64,000 nucleotides of DNA, from positions 62,001 to 126,000 of the forward strand of contig NZ_LZRD01000022.1 of assembly GCF_001687325.1 (NCBI RefSeq). The letters run 5' to 3'. The position numbers and the translations under genes were made by a program. Shown one piece after another: positions 8,173 through 17,636 of this stretch (its first letter is position 1; each line of letters opens with the position of its first letter). The notes under the pieces are model-generated. The model was not told where the DNA came from. It saw only the letters and a list, made by a program, of their open reading frames with translations, and did no database searches. This DNA comes from Streptomyces sp. PTY087I2. GTDB lineage: Bacteria; Actinomycetota; Actinomycetes; Streptomycetales; Streptomycetaceae.

Positions 8173-9771
8173 ATGGCCCAGCAGGAGCACGTACGTGTGG
8201 CGGTGATCGGTACCGGATTCGGGGGCCTGGGGGCCGCCGTCCGGCTGCGCCGCGAAGGCATCACCGATTTCGTCGTCCTGGAGCGGGCCGGCTCGGTGGG
8301 CGGCACCTGGCGGGACAACAGCTATCCCGGCTGCGCCTGCGACGTACCGTCCCACCTCTACTCCTTCTCCTTCGCGCCCAATCCGGACTGGCCGCGCACC
8401 TTCTCCGGTCAGGAGCACATCCGGGCCTACCTGGAGCGCGTCGCCGACACCTTCGGGCTCCGCCCGCACATCCGGCTGAACCACGAGGTGAAGCTGATGA
8501 GCTGGGACAAGGAGAACCTGTACTGGGTGATCGAGTCCGCCAACGGGACCACGCTCCACGCCGATGTCGTCGTCTCCGCCACCGGTCCGCTCTCCGACCC
8601 CAAGATGCCCGACATACCCGGGCTCGACTCCTTCCCCGGCAAGGTCTTCCACTCCGCGCGCTGGGACCACGACTACGACCTGGCCGGCAAGCGCGTCGCG
8701 ATGGTCGGCACCGGCGCCTCCGCGATCCAGATCGTCCCCGCGATACAGCCGAAGACCGCGAAGCTCACGCTCTTCCAGCGCACCCCGCCCTGGGTCATGC
8801 CGCGCATGGACCGCACCATCAGCAAGGCCGAGCGCGCGCTCCACCGGGCGGTCCCCGTCACCGGCACCGCGCGCCGCGGACTGCTGTGGGGCATACGGGA
8901 GTTGCAGGTCAGCGCCTTCACCAAGCACCCCGACCAGCTGGGCCTGGTGGAGAAGATAGCCAAGTCCAACATGGCGCGGGCCATCAAGGACCCGGCCCTG
9001 CGGGCCAAGCTGACCCCCGACTACCGCATCGGCTGCAAGCGGATCCTGCTCTCCAGCACCTACTACCCGGCGCTCGCCCAGCCCAATGTGGACGTCGTCG
9101 CCTCCGGGCTCAGCGAGATACGCGGCTCCACGGTCGTCGCCGCCGACGGCACCGAGGCCGAGGTCGACGCGATCATCTTCGGCACCGGCTTCCATGTGAC
9201 GGACCTGCCGATCGCCGAGCGGGTCGTCGGAGCGGAGGGCATCACCCTCGCCGAGACCTGGAAGGACGGCATGAACTCGCTGCGCGGCGCGACCGCCTCC
9301 GGGTTCCCCAACTGGATGACGATCATCGGCCCCAACACGGGCCTCGGGAACTCCTCGATGATCCTGATGATCGAGTCCCAGCTGAACTACATGGCCGACT
9401 ACCTCCGCCAGTTGAACGTGCTCGGCGGGCGCGCCGCGCTCGACGCCCGGTCCGTCTCCGTCACCGCGTGGAACGACAAGGTCCAGCAGCGGATGAAGCG
9501 CACGGTGTGGAACACCGGCGGCTGCACCAGCTGGTACCTGGACGAGGCGGGCCGTAACACCACCGTCTGGCCGGGCACGACGGGCGAGTTCCGGCGGCAG
9601 ACCCGGTCGGTGGACCTCGCGGAGTACGACGTCATCCGGGCCGGCGGCGCGGGCGGTGAGCGGCGGGCCGCCGGATCCGGGCTCGTCCCCGAGCAGCCCG
9701 GCCGCACCGACCGCGAGACCGTCACCGCCGCCGCGGAGGCCGGACCCGTCGCCGAGGAGGCCGCACGATGA
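8173..9771 (+). CDS. FAD/NADPH-dependent flavin monooxygenase, Baeyer-Villiger type
   Basis: The 532-residue enzyme has the N-terminal FAD Rossmann motif GTGFGGLGAA (residues about 14-23), the Baeyer-Villiger fingerprint FPGKVFHSARWDH (F-x-G-x3-H-x2-W), and the second dinucleotide motif GTGASAIQIVP for NADPH. The last 50 residues are Ala/Glu/Arg-rich and dispensable-looking. It starts at ATG 8173 and overlaps the downstream hydrolase by ATGA. Members oxygenate ketones or lipophilic substrates; with the hydrolase and SDR it would form a ketone-to-ester-to-alcohol degradation or modification route (inference). Confidence 0.93.
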   Translation: MAQQEHVRVAVIGTGFGGLGAAVRLRREGITDFVVLERAGSVGGTWRDNSYPGCACDVPSHLYSFSFAPNPDWPRTFSGQEHIRAYLERVADTFGLRPHIRLNHEVKLMSWDKENLYWVIESANGTTLHADVVVSATGPLSDPKMPDIPGLDSFPGKVFHSARWDHDYDLAGKRVAMVGTGASAIQIVPAIQPKTAKLTLFQRTPPWVMPRMDRTISKAERALHRAVPVTGTARRGLLWGIRELQVSAFTKHPDQLGLVEKIAKSNMARAIKDPALRAKLTPDYRIGCKRILLSSTYYPALAQPNVDVVASGLSEIRGSTVVAADGTEAEVDAIIFGTGFHVTDLPIAERVVGAEGITLAETWKDGMNSLRGATASGFPNWMTIIGPNTGLGNSSMILMIESQLNYMADYLRQLNVLGGRAALDARSVSVTAWNDKVQQRMKRTVWNTGGCTSWYLDEAGRNTTVWPGTTGEFRRQTRSVDLAEYDVIRAGGAGGERRAAGSGLVPEQPGRTDRETVTAAAEAGPVAEEAAR

Positions 9772-10706
9772 GCCGGCTCCCGTACCGCGGCGCCGTCCCG
9801 CCCGTGCCCGCCGCCGAGCTGACCGCGCGCTCCGCCGACGGTTCGCGGATCCACGTCGAACTGCACGGCCCCGAGGACGCGCCCGCCGTCGTCCTCGCCC
9901 ACGGCTGGACCTGCAACACCCGTTTCTGGGACGCCCAGATCCGCGACCTGGCCGCCGACCACCGCGTCATCGCCTACGACCAGCGCGGCCACGGTCTCAC
10001 CCCCGAGCCGGGCCCCGGCGGCTACAGCACGAACGCCCTGGCCGACGACCTCGAAGCGGTCCTCGCCGCGACGCTCGCCCCGGGCCGCAAGGCGGTGATC
10101 GCCGGGCACTCCATGGGCGGGATGACGGTGATGGCCGCCGCCGCCCGGCCCGGACTGCGTGAGCACGCCGCCGCCGTGCTGCTCTGCTCCACCGGAGTGA
10201 CGCGGCTGACCGCCGAGGCCCTGGTCCTGCCGCTCCGCCCGGGCGCGCTGCGGACCCGGCTCACCACCGCCGTACTGGGCGCGAAGGCCCCCCTCGGGCC
10301 GGTCACCCCGGTCTCCAGGAAGATCCTCAAGTACGCCACGATGGGGCGGGGTTCGGCCCCGGACCGGGTCGACGCCTGCGCCCGGATCGTGCACGCCTGT
10401 CCGCGCCGCGCCCGGGTGGAGTGGGGCCATGTGCTCGCCGAGCTGGATCTCGCCGACGGCGTACGGGCGTTGCGGGTGCCGACCGCGGTGATCGCCGGCA
10501 CGGACGACCGGCTGACCCCGCCGGTCCACGCGCGGGCCATCGCGGACGCCCTGCCGGTCGGCCTCGGCCTGACCGAGCTGACGGGCATGGGACACATGAC
10601 GCCGGTCGAGGCCCCGGAGGCCGTTTCGGCGAAAATCAGGGAGCTGGTCACCCGGTACGTCGCCACGGGCGCGGCCGCCACGGCGGAGAAGGAGGATGTC
10701 GCATGA
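9768..10706 (+). CDS. Alpha/beta hydrolase
   Basis: The 312-residue protein shows the fold landmarks VVLAHGWTCNTRFW (oxyanion HG), YDQRGHGLT, the nucleophile elbow GHSMGG, the acid strand VIAGTDDRLTP, and the late histidine in TGMGHMTP. It overlaps the monooxygenase and the SDR by 4 bp on either side, so the three genes are translationally coupled. A natural role would be hydrolysing the ester or lactone made by the Baeyer-Villiger enzyme. Confidence 0.92.
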   Translation: MSRLPYRGAVPPVPAAELTARSADGSRIHVELHGPEDAPAVVLAHGWTCNTRFWDAQIRDLAADHRVIAYDQRGHGLTPEPGPGGYSTNALADDLEAVLAATLAPGRKAVIAGHSMGGMTVMAAAARPGLREHAAAVLLCSTGVTRLTAEALVLPLRPGALRTRLTTAVLGAKAPLGPVTPVSRKILKYATMGRGSAPDRVDACARIVHACPRRARVEWGHVLAELDLADGVRALRVPTAVIAGTDDRLTPPVHARAIADALPVGLGLTELTGMGHMTPVEAPEAVSAKIRELVTRYVATGAAATAEKEDVA

Positions 10707-11596
10707 GCGGCAAGCGGAATCTGGAGGGGCAGGTCGTCGTCGTCACCGGCGCGGCCCGGGGCGTGGGCGAACTGCTCGCCCGCAAACTGTCCGCACGCGG
10801 GGCGACCCTCGCGCTCGTCGGCCTGGAGCCGGACGAGCTGAAGCAGGTCTCCGGCCGGCTGCACGGCGAGAGCGACCACTGGTTCGCCGATGTCACCGAC
10901 CACGAGGCGATGGCCCAGGTGGCGCGTGAGGTCAAGGAACGTTTCGGCAAGGTCGACGTGGTCGTCGCCAACGCGGGCGTCGCCACGGGCGGTCCATTCG
11001 CCGACTCCGACCCGGCCGCCTGGCGGCGGGTCATCGAGGTCAACCTCATCGGCGGCGCGGTCACGGGCCGGGCGTTCCTGCCGGTGCTGACGGAGAGCCG
11101 GGGCTACTTCCTCCAGATAGCGTCGCTGGCCGCGATGACCCCGGCCCCGATGATGACCGCGTACTGCGCGTCCAAGTCGGGCGTCGAGGCGTTCGCGCAC
11201 AGCCTGCGCGCCGAGGTCGGCCACAAGGGCGTCAAGGTCGGCGTCGGCTACCTCTCCTGGACCGACACCGACATGGTGCGCGGCGCGGACCAGGACGACG
11301 TGATGCGCGAGCTGCGGCAGCGGCTGCCGTGGCCGATGAATCGCACCTATCCGCTCGGCCCCGCCGTCGACCGGATCGTGGACGGCATCGCGCGGCGCTC
11401 CCCGCACGTCTACGCCCAGTGGTGGCTGCGCGGGATGCAGTCGGTCCGGGGCTATCTGCCCTCGGTCATCGCGATCGGCGGACAGCGCGAGATGCGGCGC
11501 TTCGAACCGCGCCTCCACACCGTGCCGAAGGGTTTGGTGGGGGCCGGGGGAGCGGCGGACCAGGACGCGCGGGCGGAGCGCGCCGACCGTACGTAG
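10703..11596 (+). CDS. Short-chain dehydrogenase/reductase (SDR)
   Basis: The 297-residue protein has the cofactor loop VTGAARGVGELLA, VVVANAGVA, the catalytic tyrosine/lysine motif YCASKSG with the upstream serine in IASLAAM, and a C-terminal extension typical of larger classical SDRs. ATG 10703 overlaps the hydrolase stop (ATGA). It completes the monooxygenase-hydrolase-SDR operon, probably oxidising or reducing an alcohol/ketone intermediate. Confidence 0.92.
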   Translation: MSGKRNLEGQVVVVTGAARGVGELLARKLSARGATLALVGLEPDELKQVSGRLHGESDHWFADVTDHEAMAQVAREVKERFGKVDVVVANAGVATGGPFADSDPAAWRRVIEVNLIGGAVTGRAFLPVLTESRGYFLQIASLAAMTPAPMMTAYCASKSGVEAFAHSLRAEVGHKGVKVGVGYLSWTDTDMVRGADQDDVMRELRQRLPWPMNRTYPLGPAVDRIVDGIARRSPHVYAQWWLRGMQSVRGYLPSVIAIGGQREMRRFEPRLHTVPKGLVGAGGAADQDARAERADRT

Positions 11597-11730
11597 CAGG
11601 GCGGGCGGGCCTCTCCTCACGGTGAGTAGCGGTCCGAAATGCGCGGGATGTCGGGTCGTGCAACGCTGAGCACGGCCCCGCAGGGGGCCACCCCACATGT
11701 ACCCCCACGCATCCCACAGGAGTGAACAGC

Positions 11731-11925
11731 ATGGGTATCGCAGACCAGTTCAAGGACAAGGCGCAGGAGCTCGCCGACCAGGCCAAGCAGAAGGCCGGCC
11801 AGGGCAAGGACCAGGCCAAGGAGCGCGGCCAGCAGGCCCGCGACCAGCGGTCGGACTCCTCCTCGGGCATGAAGGACCGTGCCCAGGACGCCGCGGACCA
11901 GGCGCGCGAGCGTTTTGACCGTTGA
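11731..11925 (+). CDS. Small charged helical CsbD-like stress protein
   Basis: This 64-residue protein is almost entirely Lys/Gln/Asp/Ala repeats (DQFKDKAQELADQAKQKAG, RAQDAADQARERFDR) with an 11-residue-like amphipathic periodicity, as in CsbD/LEA-type stress proteins. ATG 11731 has AGGAG 8 nt upstream; the in-frame GTG 11722 has no ribosome site. The gene stands alone between the SDR and a strong terminator. Stress function is inferred from composition only. Confidence 0.75.
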   Translation: MGIADQFKDKAQELADQAKQKAGQGKDQAKERGQQARDQRSDSSSGMKDRAQDAADQARERFDR

Positions 11926-11983
11926 CGGTCGTTGAGGTGTGACGCGTACGTGCTGCGGTCAGCGCGTGCGTACGCGTCGCGTC

Positions 11984-12017
11984 AGGAGGCGCACCCGGGT
12001 TGCCGGGTGCGCCTCCT
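11984..12017 (+). terminator. Strong intrinsic terminator, 15-bp perfect stem
   Basis: Positions 11984-11998 pair perfectly with 12003-12017 around a GTTG loop, followed by TCTTT. It ends the CsbD-like gene transcript and probably also the convergent Rieske gene. Confidence 0.9.
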
Positions 12018-12065
12018 TCTTTGCGCGGGCCCGCCCTCCCCGGGGCGCGGGTTTAAAGGATGTCC

Positions 12066-13175
12066 TCAATCGCCGGACGGGCTGGAAATGGGCACGCCGT
12101 TCGCGCGCAGGACGTCGCGGACGTCCAGGATCAGGGAGAACACCTCGTGGTTGCGGTCCTCGCCCTGTTCGTCCCACGCCCGCTGTTCGGCCTCGACGGC
12201 CATGCGGTCCTCCGCGAAGACCCGTTCGGTGAAGTGCCGGATGAACGGCCAGGCCACGCTCAGCGCGGCCGGAATCCTCGGCTTCTCGATCATGAGCAGC
12301 CCGTACGCGTGGCAGACGCGCTGCTCCGCGTCCTCGGGGACGTACACCGCCCAGAGGCGCAGCGCCGGGTGGTCGGCCTTCTCCGGGACCAGGTCCAGCG
12401 TCTGGTACGGGTACTCGGTGCGAATCGTCATGACATCGCTGGAGGGCTGGCCGCCCAGGCCCTCGGCCGCGAGCAGGCTCGCGCTGCGGTTGCGCTTGCC
12501 CCCGGCGTGGCTGAACAGGTAGCGGGCCTCCACCGAGGCCGGCCCGCTCTCGTACCCCAGCAGCTTCGGCTGGAGCTTGCCGACCACGCCCCGGTGGAGG
12601 AACTGGTGGTTCATGTCCAGCAGGTTCTCGTGCAGGAACGAGTAGTGGCAGCGCACGGTCCGGGAGAACGTCATCGTCCGGTACCGCGGCGAGGCGAAGG
12701 CGGGAATGTCCGGCAGCGCGGTGGCCGCCGCCTTCTCCGGGTCGCCCGGGAAGACGAACACCAGGCCGTACGCCTCGCGCACCGGATAGGCGCGCACGCC
12801 GCGCGGCGGCCGGGCGTCGCCCTTGGAGAGGTACGGGATCTGCGAGATACGGCCGTCGCCCCGGTACGCCCAGGCGTGGTAGCAGCAGCGGAGCGTCTCG
12901 CCGTCCACGACGCCCATGCTCAGCGGCACCTGCCGGTGGGCGCACCGGTCCTCCAGCGCGTGGACGGCACCGCTCCGGGCGCGGTAGAGCGCGATGCGCT
13001 CCCCGGCGAACACGGCTGCGGCCGCCTCCTCCTTCCGTACGCTCCGGGAGAGCGCGACCGGATACCAGAAGTCGGGGTTCGCCCCGATCCGCCGCAGGTC
13101 GGGCGGTGCGGGGGCGGGGCCGGGGGCTTCCCCAGGCCGGCCGCGTGCGATCTCGTCCGAGCGGTTCTCGGTCAT
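12066..13175 (-). CDS. Rieske [2Fe-2S] non-haem iron oxygenase
   Basis: The 369-residue protein has a Rieske centre, CAH then CCYH 18 residues later (about residues 80-105), with the hydrophobic ALEDRCAHRQVPLS context, followed by a mononuclear iron domain with NLLDMNHQFLH (iron-ligand region). The layout matches ring-hydroxylating or O-demethylating oxygenase alpha subunits such as vanillate demethylase. ATG 13175 has GAGGGAGA 3 nt upstream. No ferredoxin or reductase gene is adjacent, so electrons must come from elsewhere. The substrate is not predictable. Confidence 0.9.
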   Translation of the reverse strand: MTENRSDEIARGRPGEAPGPAPAPPDLRRIGANPDFWYPVALSRSVRKEEAAAAVFAGERIALYRARSGAVHALEDRCAHRQVPLSMGVVDGETLRCCYHAWAYRGDGRISQIPYLSKGDARPPRGVRAYPVREAYGLVFVFPGDPEKAAATALPDIPAFASPRYRTMTFSRTVRCHYSFLHENLLDMNHQFLHRGVVGKLQPKLLGYESGPASVEARYLFSHAGGKRNRSASLLAAEGLGGQPSSDVMTIRTEYPYQTLDLVPEKADHPALRLWAVYVPEDAEQRVCHAYGLLMIEKPRIPAALSVAWPFIRHFTERVFAEDRMAVEAEQRAWDEQGEDRNHEVFSLILDVRDVLRANGVPISSPSGD

Positions 13176-13302
13176 GCGTCTCCCTCGTACGTGGGCAGCC
13201 CCTTCCATCGTGTCCGCCGCCCACGCACGGGCGCCCGCAGGCACGCCCGGACGGGTGCTCACCTTCCCCGCACGGGGGACCCCGCGCCGGTGTGACCGGC
13301 CG

Positions 13303-16300
13303 TCACCTCGGGGGCAGCGGCGGCCTGCGCAGGTTCGGGGCCGTGTCGTACGACGGTGGCGTGGCCGCCGGGTGGGCCGCCAGCAGGTCCAGCGCCAGGC
13401 GGACCGCGTCGTCCAGGACCGCGTACCGGCCCTCCGCCCAGTCCAGCGGGGTGCGCAGGGCCTCCACGTCCGGCTCCACACCGTGGTTCTCCACCGACCA
13501 GCCGTACGTGTCGAACCAGGCGGCGTTCATCGGCACCGTGATCGACGTGCCGTCGCCGAGCCGGTGGCGGCCGGTCATGCCGACCACCCCGCCCCAGGTG
13601 CGCTGGCCCACCACCGGCCCCATCTTCAGCAGCCGGAACGCGGCGGTGATCATGTCGCCGTCAGAGGAGGTCGCCTCGTCCGCCAGGGCCACCACCGGGC
13701 CGCGCGGCGCGTTGGAGGCGTAACTGACCGCCTGCGCGTTACGGGTCAGGTCCCAGCCGAGGATCGTGCGGGTGAGCTTCTCCACGACCAGCTCGCTGAT
13801 GTGGCCGCCCGCGTTGCCCCGTACGTCCACGATGAGCGCGGGCCGGGCCACCTCCAGGCGCAGGTCCCGGTTGAACTGGGCCCAGCCGGAGCCGCCCAGG
13901 TCCGGGATGTGCAGATAGCCGCACTTGCCGCCGCTCAACTCCCGTACGACGTCACGGCGTTTGGCCACCCAGTCCTGGTAGCGCAGCGGGCGTTCGTCGA
14001 CCAGCGGCATGATCGCCACCCGGCGGGACGGGCCGCCGCCCGCCGGGGAGAAGGTCAGCTCCACCGTGGTGCCGCCCGCCGCCGTCAGCAGCGGGTACGG
14101 TCCCGCCACCGGGTCCACCGGCCGGCCGTCGACATGGGTGAGGACCGCGCCCTCCCTGATCCCCGTACCGGCCAGTGGGGAACGGGCCTTGGAGTCCGAG
14201 GAGTCGCCGGGCAGGATGCGCTGGATCGTCCACGCGCCGTCCCGGCAGACCAGGTTGGCGCCGAGCAGGCCGATCGCCCGCTGGTAGTGCGGCGGGCCCT
14301 CGTTGCGGCGGGCGGGGGAGACGTACGCGTGCGAGGTGCCCAGCTCGCCCAGCACCTCGCGCAGCAGATCCGCGAACTCGTCGGGGGACGCGACCCGTTC
14401 GACCAGCGGGCGGTACTGGTCCAGCACCCCGTCCCAGTCGATGCCGCACATGTCCGGTTCCCAGAAGTAGTCGCGGATGATCCGGCCCGCTTCCCCGTAC
14501 GCCTGCCGCCACTCCGCGCCCGGGTCGACCTCGTGCAGGATGCGGCGCAGGTCGAGGTAGACCGTGGTGTCGCCGTCGCCGGGCTCGGTGGCGGGGACGG
14601 CGCGCAGTTCGCCGTCGTCCATCACGACGAGGCGCGAGCAGTCGCCGCTGACCGCGAACCAGTCGAGGTGGTCGACCAGTTCGGTCCTGCGGGCCTTCGC
14701 GATGTTGAAGTGCTCCAGAGTGGGCCGCCCCGACATGTCGGCCGGGTTGGCGAACGTCTCGCCCAGCGCGCCCGAGATCGGCCAGCGCAGCCAGACCAGA
14801 CCGCCGCCGCTGACCGGGGCGAGCGCCGAGTACTTGGAGGCGGAGACCGGGAACGGCGTCACCCGGCTCTCCAGCCCCTCGAACTCCACCATCACCGTCG
14901 ACCCCTCCGACGTACCGCCTCCTTCCGGCACGTCCACCGGGTCCAGGCCGCCCGCCGCCGGGCGTCCGTCGGGCGAGAGCGCGAAGGGGGAGGGGGTCGC
15001 CGAGGAGAGCGGGACCAGATACGGGCGGCAGCCGAGCGGGAAGGACAGGTCGCCGGTGTGGACGTCGTACACCGGGTCGAAGCCGCGCCAGGACAGGAAC
15101 GCCAGATAGCGGCCGTCCTCCGTGAAGACCGGGTTCTCGTCCTCGAAGCGGCCGTTGGTGACGTCCACGATCGCCGGGGCGCCGGGGCCGGAGATCCGGG
15201 CCAGCTTGATCTGCCGCAGCGAGCGGCCGACGCCCGGGTGCGACCAGGTCAGCCAGTCGCCGTCGGGGGAGAAGGCCAGATCGCGGACCGGGCCGTTGAC
15301 CGAGCGGATCAGCTCGGTGAGCCCGGGGTGCTCGTCGGCCGGCACGGCGCTGTCCGGGGGCGCCGCACCGGTCGCCGCGTGCAGGTCGGCGCGGGTCGAG
15401 CCGCTGGGAGCCTTTTCCACAGGCTCCACAGGCTCCACGGGCTCCACGGGCTCCAGGGTTTCCAGGGGCTCCGCCTCCGCCTCCTCCTCGCCGGTGTCCA
15501 GGAGCAGCAGGCGGCCGTCGTTCGAGGCGATGGCCAGGCGCTTCCCGTCCGGGTCGGAGACCATCTCCTGGACCCGGCCCAGCAGCCCGGTGGCCAGCCT
15601 GCGCGGCGGCCGGTCGCCGCTGGCGCGCGGCAGATAGGCGATCTCGACCGCGTCCGGGCCCTCCGCGTCGGTGACGTACGCGACCTGCCCGCCGCTGCCG
15701 AGCATCTCCGGAAGCCGCACCCGCACGCCCGGGGTGTCGGCGATGGTGCGGGCGGGGCCGTCGCGGTGGGTGAGCCAGTAGAGACTGCCGCGTACGGTGA
15801 CGGCGCTGGCCCGGCCCGTCTCGTCCACGGAGAGCGAGTCGACGTTGCTGGCGGCGGGCACCTGGTGGACGCGCCGGCCGGTGCGCGGGCCCCCGAGGCG
15901 TACCTCCAGCTTGCGCGGGGTGGCGTCGGGCGACTCCAGGTCCTCGACCAGCCACAGCTCGCCCGCGCACTGGTAGATCACCCGGTGCCCGTCGCTGGAG
16001 GCGTTGCGGGCGTAGAAGGCGTCGTGGTCGGTGTGGCGGCGCAGGTCGGTGCCGTCCATGCGGCAGGAGTAGAGGTTGCCGACGCCCTGGTGGTCGGAGA
16101 GGAACGCGATGCGGCGGCCGACGAACATCGGGTTGGCGAGATGCCCGTCGATGTCCGGGAGCAGCCGCTCGCCGTGCAGCCACAGGCGGCCCATGGCCCC
16201 GCCCCGGTAACGCTTCCAGGCGGCCGGTTCGTGCGGGGGCGTGCCGGTGAGCAGCAGGGTGCGGCGCTCGCCGTCGATGTCGGCGACCGCGATGTCGGAG

Positions 16301-16734
16301 ACCGGGCCCCAGGGGAGCCTGCCGCCGGGGCTGCCGTCGGTGGGGACGCTGTAGGCCCAGGAGAAGTACGAGAACGGCTGGTTGTGCGAGGAGACGGCGA
16401 GGATCTGACAGGCCTCGCCCGGATCGGGGCTCCAGCCGCAGACCCGGGCGTCCGTCGAGCCCCAGTAGGTGAGCCGGCGCGCCGGGCCGCCGTCCACCGG
16501 GGCGAGGTGGATCTCGGGGTCCAGGGTCCGCCAGGTCGTGTACGCGATGGAGGTGCCGTCGGGCGAGAAGCGCGGATGGCTGACCCGGGTCCGGTCGACG
16601 GTCACCCGCCAGGCGCGTCCGGGCCGGTGCCCGGCGGCGGCGAGGGGGGCGACCCAGAGGTCGTCCTCGGCCGCGAAGCACAGCAAGTCCTGGTGGAGGT
16701 GCGGGAAACGGAGATACGCGACGTCGTCACTCAC
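13303..16734 (-). CDS. Tricorn-type protease (S41 family), beta-propeller/PDZ
   Basis: The 1143-residue protein follows the Tricorn layout: N-terminal WD/PD40-like propeller repeats (SHPRFSPDGTSIAYTT, DENPVFTEDGRYLAF), a C1 helical region, a PDZ domain (around VLTHVDGRPVDP) and a C-terminal S41 peptidase core. Likely catalytic residues are His in GTSHAYVSP, Ser-Asp in EATSSDGDM (about residue 1020) and Glu in WSVENHGVEPD. GTG 16734 was chosen because it gives the conserved N-terminus and sits beside the promoter region. A Val-Glu-Pro repeat (nucleotides about 15420-15470) forms a flexible linker. Tricorn enzymes trim oligopeptides downstream of the proteasome in the cytoplasm. The gene is divergent from a TetR regulator. 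Confidence 0.93.
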   Translation of the reverse strand: MSDDVAYLRFPHLHQDLLCFAAEDDLWVAPLAAAGHRPGRAWRVTVDRTRVSHPRFSPDGTSIAYTTWRTLDPEIHLAPVDGGPARRLTYWGSTDARVCGWSPDPGEACQILAVSSHNQPFSYFSWAYSVPTDGSPGGRLPWGPVSDIAVADIDGERRTLLLTGTPPHEPAAWKRYRGGAMGRLWLHGERLLPDIDGHLANPMFVGRRIAFLSDHQGVGNLYSCRMDGTDLRRHTDHDAFYARNASSDGHRVIYQCAGELWLVEDLESPDATPRKLEVRLGGPRTGRRVHQVPAASNVDSLSVDETGRASAVTVRGSLYWLTHRDGPARTIADTPGVRVRLPEMLGSGGQVAYVTDAEGPDAVEIAYLPRASGDRPPRRLATGLLGRVQEMVSDPDGKRLAIASNDGRLLLLDTGEEEAEAEPLETLEPVEPVEPVEPVEKAPSGSTRADLHAATGAAPPDSAVPADEHPGLTELIRSVNGPVRDLAFSPDGDWLTWSHPGVGRSLRQIKLARISGPGAPAIVDVTNGRFEDENPVFTEDGRYLAFLSWRGFDPVYDVHTGDLSFPLGCRPYLVPLSSATPSPFALSPDGRPAAGGLDPVDVPEGGGTSEGSTVMVEFEGLESRVTPFPVSASKYSALAPVSGGGLVWLRWPISGALGETFANPADMSGRPTLEHFNIAKARRTELVDHLDWFAVSGDCSRLVVMDDGELRAVPATEPGDGDTTVYLDLRRILHEVDPGAEWRQAYGEAGRIIRDYFWEPDMCGIDWDGVLDQYRPLVERVASPDEFADLLREVLGELGTSHAYVSPARRNEGPPHYQRAIGLLGANLVCRDGAWTIQRILPGDSSDSKARSPLAGTGIREGAVLTHVDGRPVDPVAGPYPLLTAAGGTTVELTFSPAGGGPSRRVAIMPLVDERPLRYQDWVAKRRDVVRELSGGKCGYLHIPDLGGSGWAQFNRDLRLEVARPALIVDVRGNAGGHISELVVEKLTRTILGWDLTRNAQAVSYASNAPRGPVVALADEATSSDGDMITAAFRLLKMGPVVGQRTWGGVVGMTGRHRLGDGTSITVPMNAAWFDTYGWSVENHGVEPDVEALRTPLDWAEGRYAVLDDAVRLALDLLAAHPAATPPSYDTAPNLRRPPLPPR

Positions 16735-16787
16735 CCCCCAATGTTTTCGGTGCGCGGGGCCCGGGGCAACTTGTGGTGCACGACACA

Positions 16788-16809
16788 AGCGAAACGATTT
16801 CGTTTCGCT
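16788..16809. promoter_or_regulatory. Perfect palindromic operator 1, probable TetR site
   Basis: AGCGAAACGA (16788-16797), TT, TCGTTTCGCT (16800-16809) is a perfect 10-bp inverted repeat. It lies between the divergent Tricorn (start 16734) and TetR (start 16905) genes and shares the CGAAAC/GTTTCG core with a second site at 16836-16850. Confidence 0.75.
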
Positions 16810-16835
16810 GGAGGGTGAGGGTACTGTTCAGGTGT

Positions 16836-16850
16836 ACGAAACGGTTTCGT
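16836..16850. promoter_or_regulatory. Palindromic operator 2, probable TetR site
   Basis: ACGAAA-CGG-TTTCGT (16836-16850) repeats the core of operator 1. The interval between the two sites holds GGTACTGT, a possible -10 for the TetR gene, so a repressor bound at both would block it. Confidence 0.7.
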
Positions 16851-16904
16851 TCGATGCTGAGCGAGGCCGCCGGCAGGTGAAACGAACGCGAAGGAGGTCG
16901 GCAC

Positions 16905-17477
16905 ATGGCACGCACCAGGCTGACCCCCGAGCGTGAGGGCGAACTCTACGAGGCCGTCCTCGACCTGCTCCGCGAGGTCGGCTACGACGCCCTGACCATG
17001 GACGCCGTCGCCGCCCGTACCCGTTCGAGCAAGGCCACTCTCTACCGCCAGTGGGGCTCCAAGCCCGAGCTGGTCGTGAAGGCGCTGCGGCACGACAAGC
17101 CGGTGAGCCTTTCGGACATCGACACCGGTTCGCTGCGCGGTGACTTCCATGCCGCGCTGAGCCGGACCGACGACTGCCAGATGGAGAAGGACGCCGCGCT
17201 GATGCGGGGTCTGAGCCATGCCGTCCACGAGAACCCCGAGCTGCTCCAGGCCCTGCGCGAGCTGCTGATCGAACCGGAGATGACCGGGCTCGACCAGCTG
17301 CTGCAACGGGCGGTGGACCGGGGCGAGCTGCGTCCGGACAACCCGGCGCTGAAGTACATCCCGCACATGCTGGTCGGCGCGCTGGCCGCCCGGCAGCTGA
17401 TCGAGGACCGCCCGCTCGACCAGGCGTTCCTCATGGATTACGTGGATGCCGTGATTCTCCCCGCTCTCGGCGTCTGA
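16905..17477 (+). CDS. TetR family transcriptional regulator
   Basis: This 190-residue protein has the TetR helix-turn-helix at the N-terminus (EVGYDALTMDAVAARTRSSK then ATLYRQWGSKPELV) and a helical ligand-binding domain. ATG 16905 has a perfect AAGGAGG upstream. Two matching palindromes in front of it suggest autoregulation. It stands 159 nt ahead of an MMPL exporter, the usual pairing in which the repressor controls the efflux gene. Confidence 0.94.
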   Translation: MARTRLTPEREGELYEAVLDLLREVGYDALTMDAVAARTRSSKATLYRQWGSKPELVVKALRHDKPVSLSDIDTGSLRGDFHAALSRTDDCQMEKDAALMRGLSHAVHENPELLQALRELLIEPEMTGLDQLLQRAVDRGELRPDNPALKYIPHMLVGALAARQLIEDRPLDQAFLMDYVDAVILPALGV

Positions 17478-17636
17478 CGTCCCCGCACGACCTGCCGTAC
17501 GGCTCGTTCCCGCGTACGGCCCGTCCCGCCCGCACGGCCCTCTCCCCGAAGCTCCACCTGACACGCCGCTCTCGTCGTCGGGCTGGTTCCTCACGCCCAA
17601 TTTCCACTCATACGACCTGACCGGGAGTACGCCCCC

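Noticed and set aside
12994..16818. Very long rightward open frame (1274 codons)
   Set aside because: It lies opposite the Tricorn protease, which shows all domain motifs. This frame has only Arg/Ala/Gly-rich low-information sequence.
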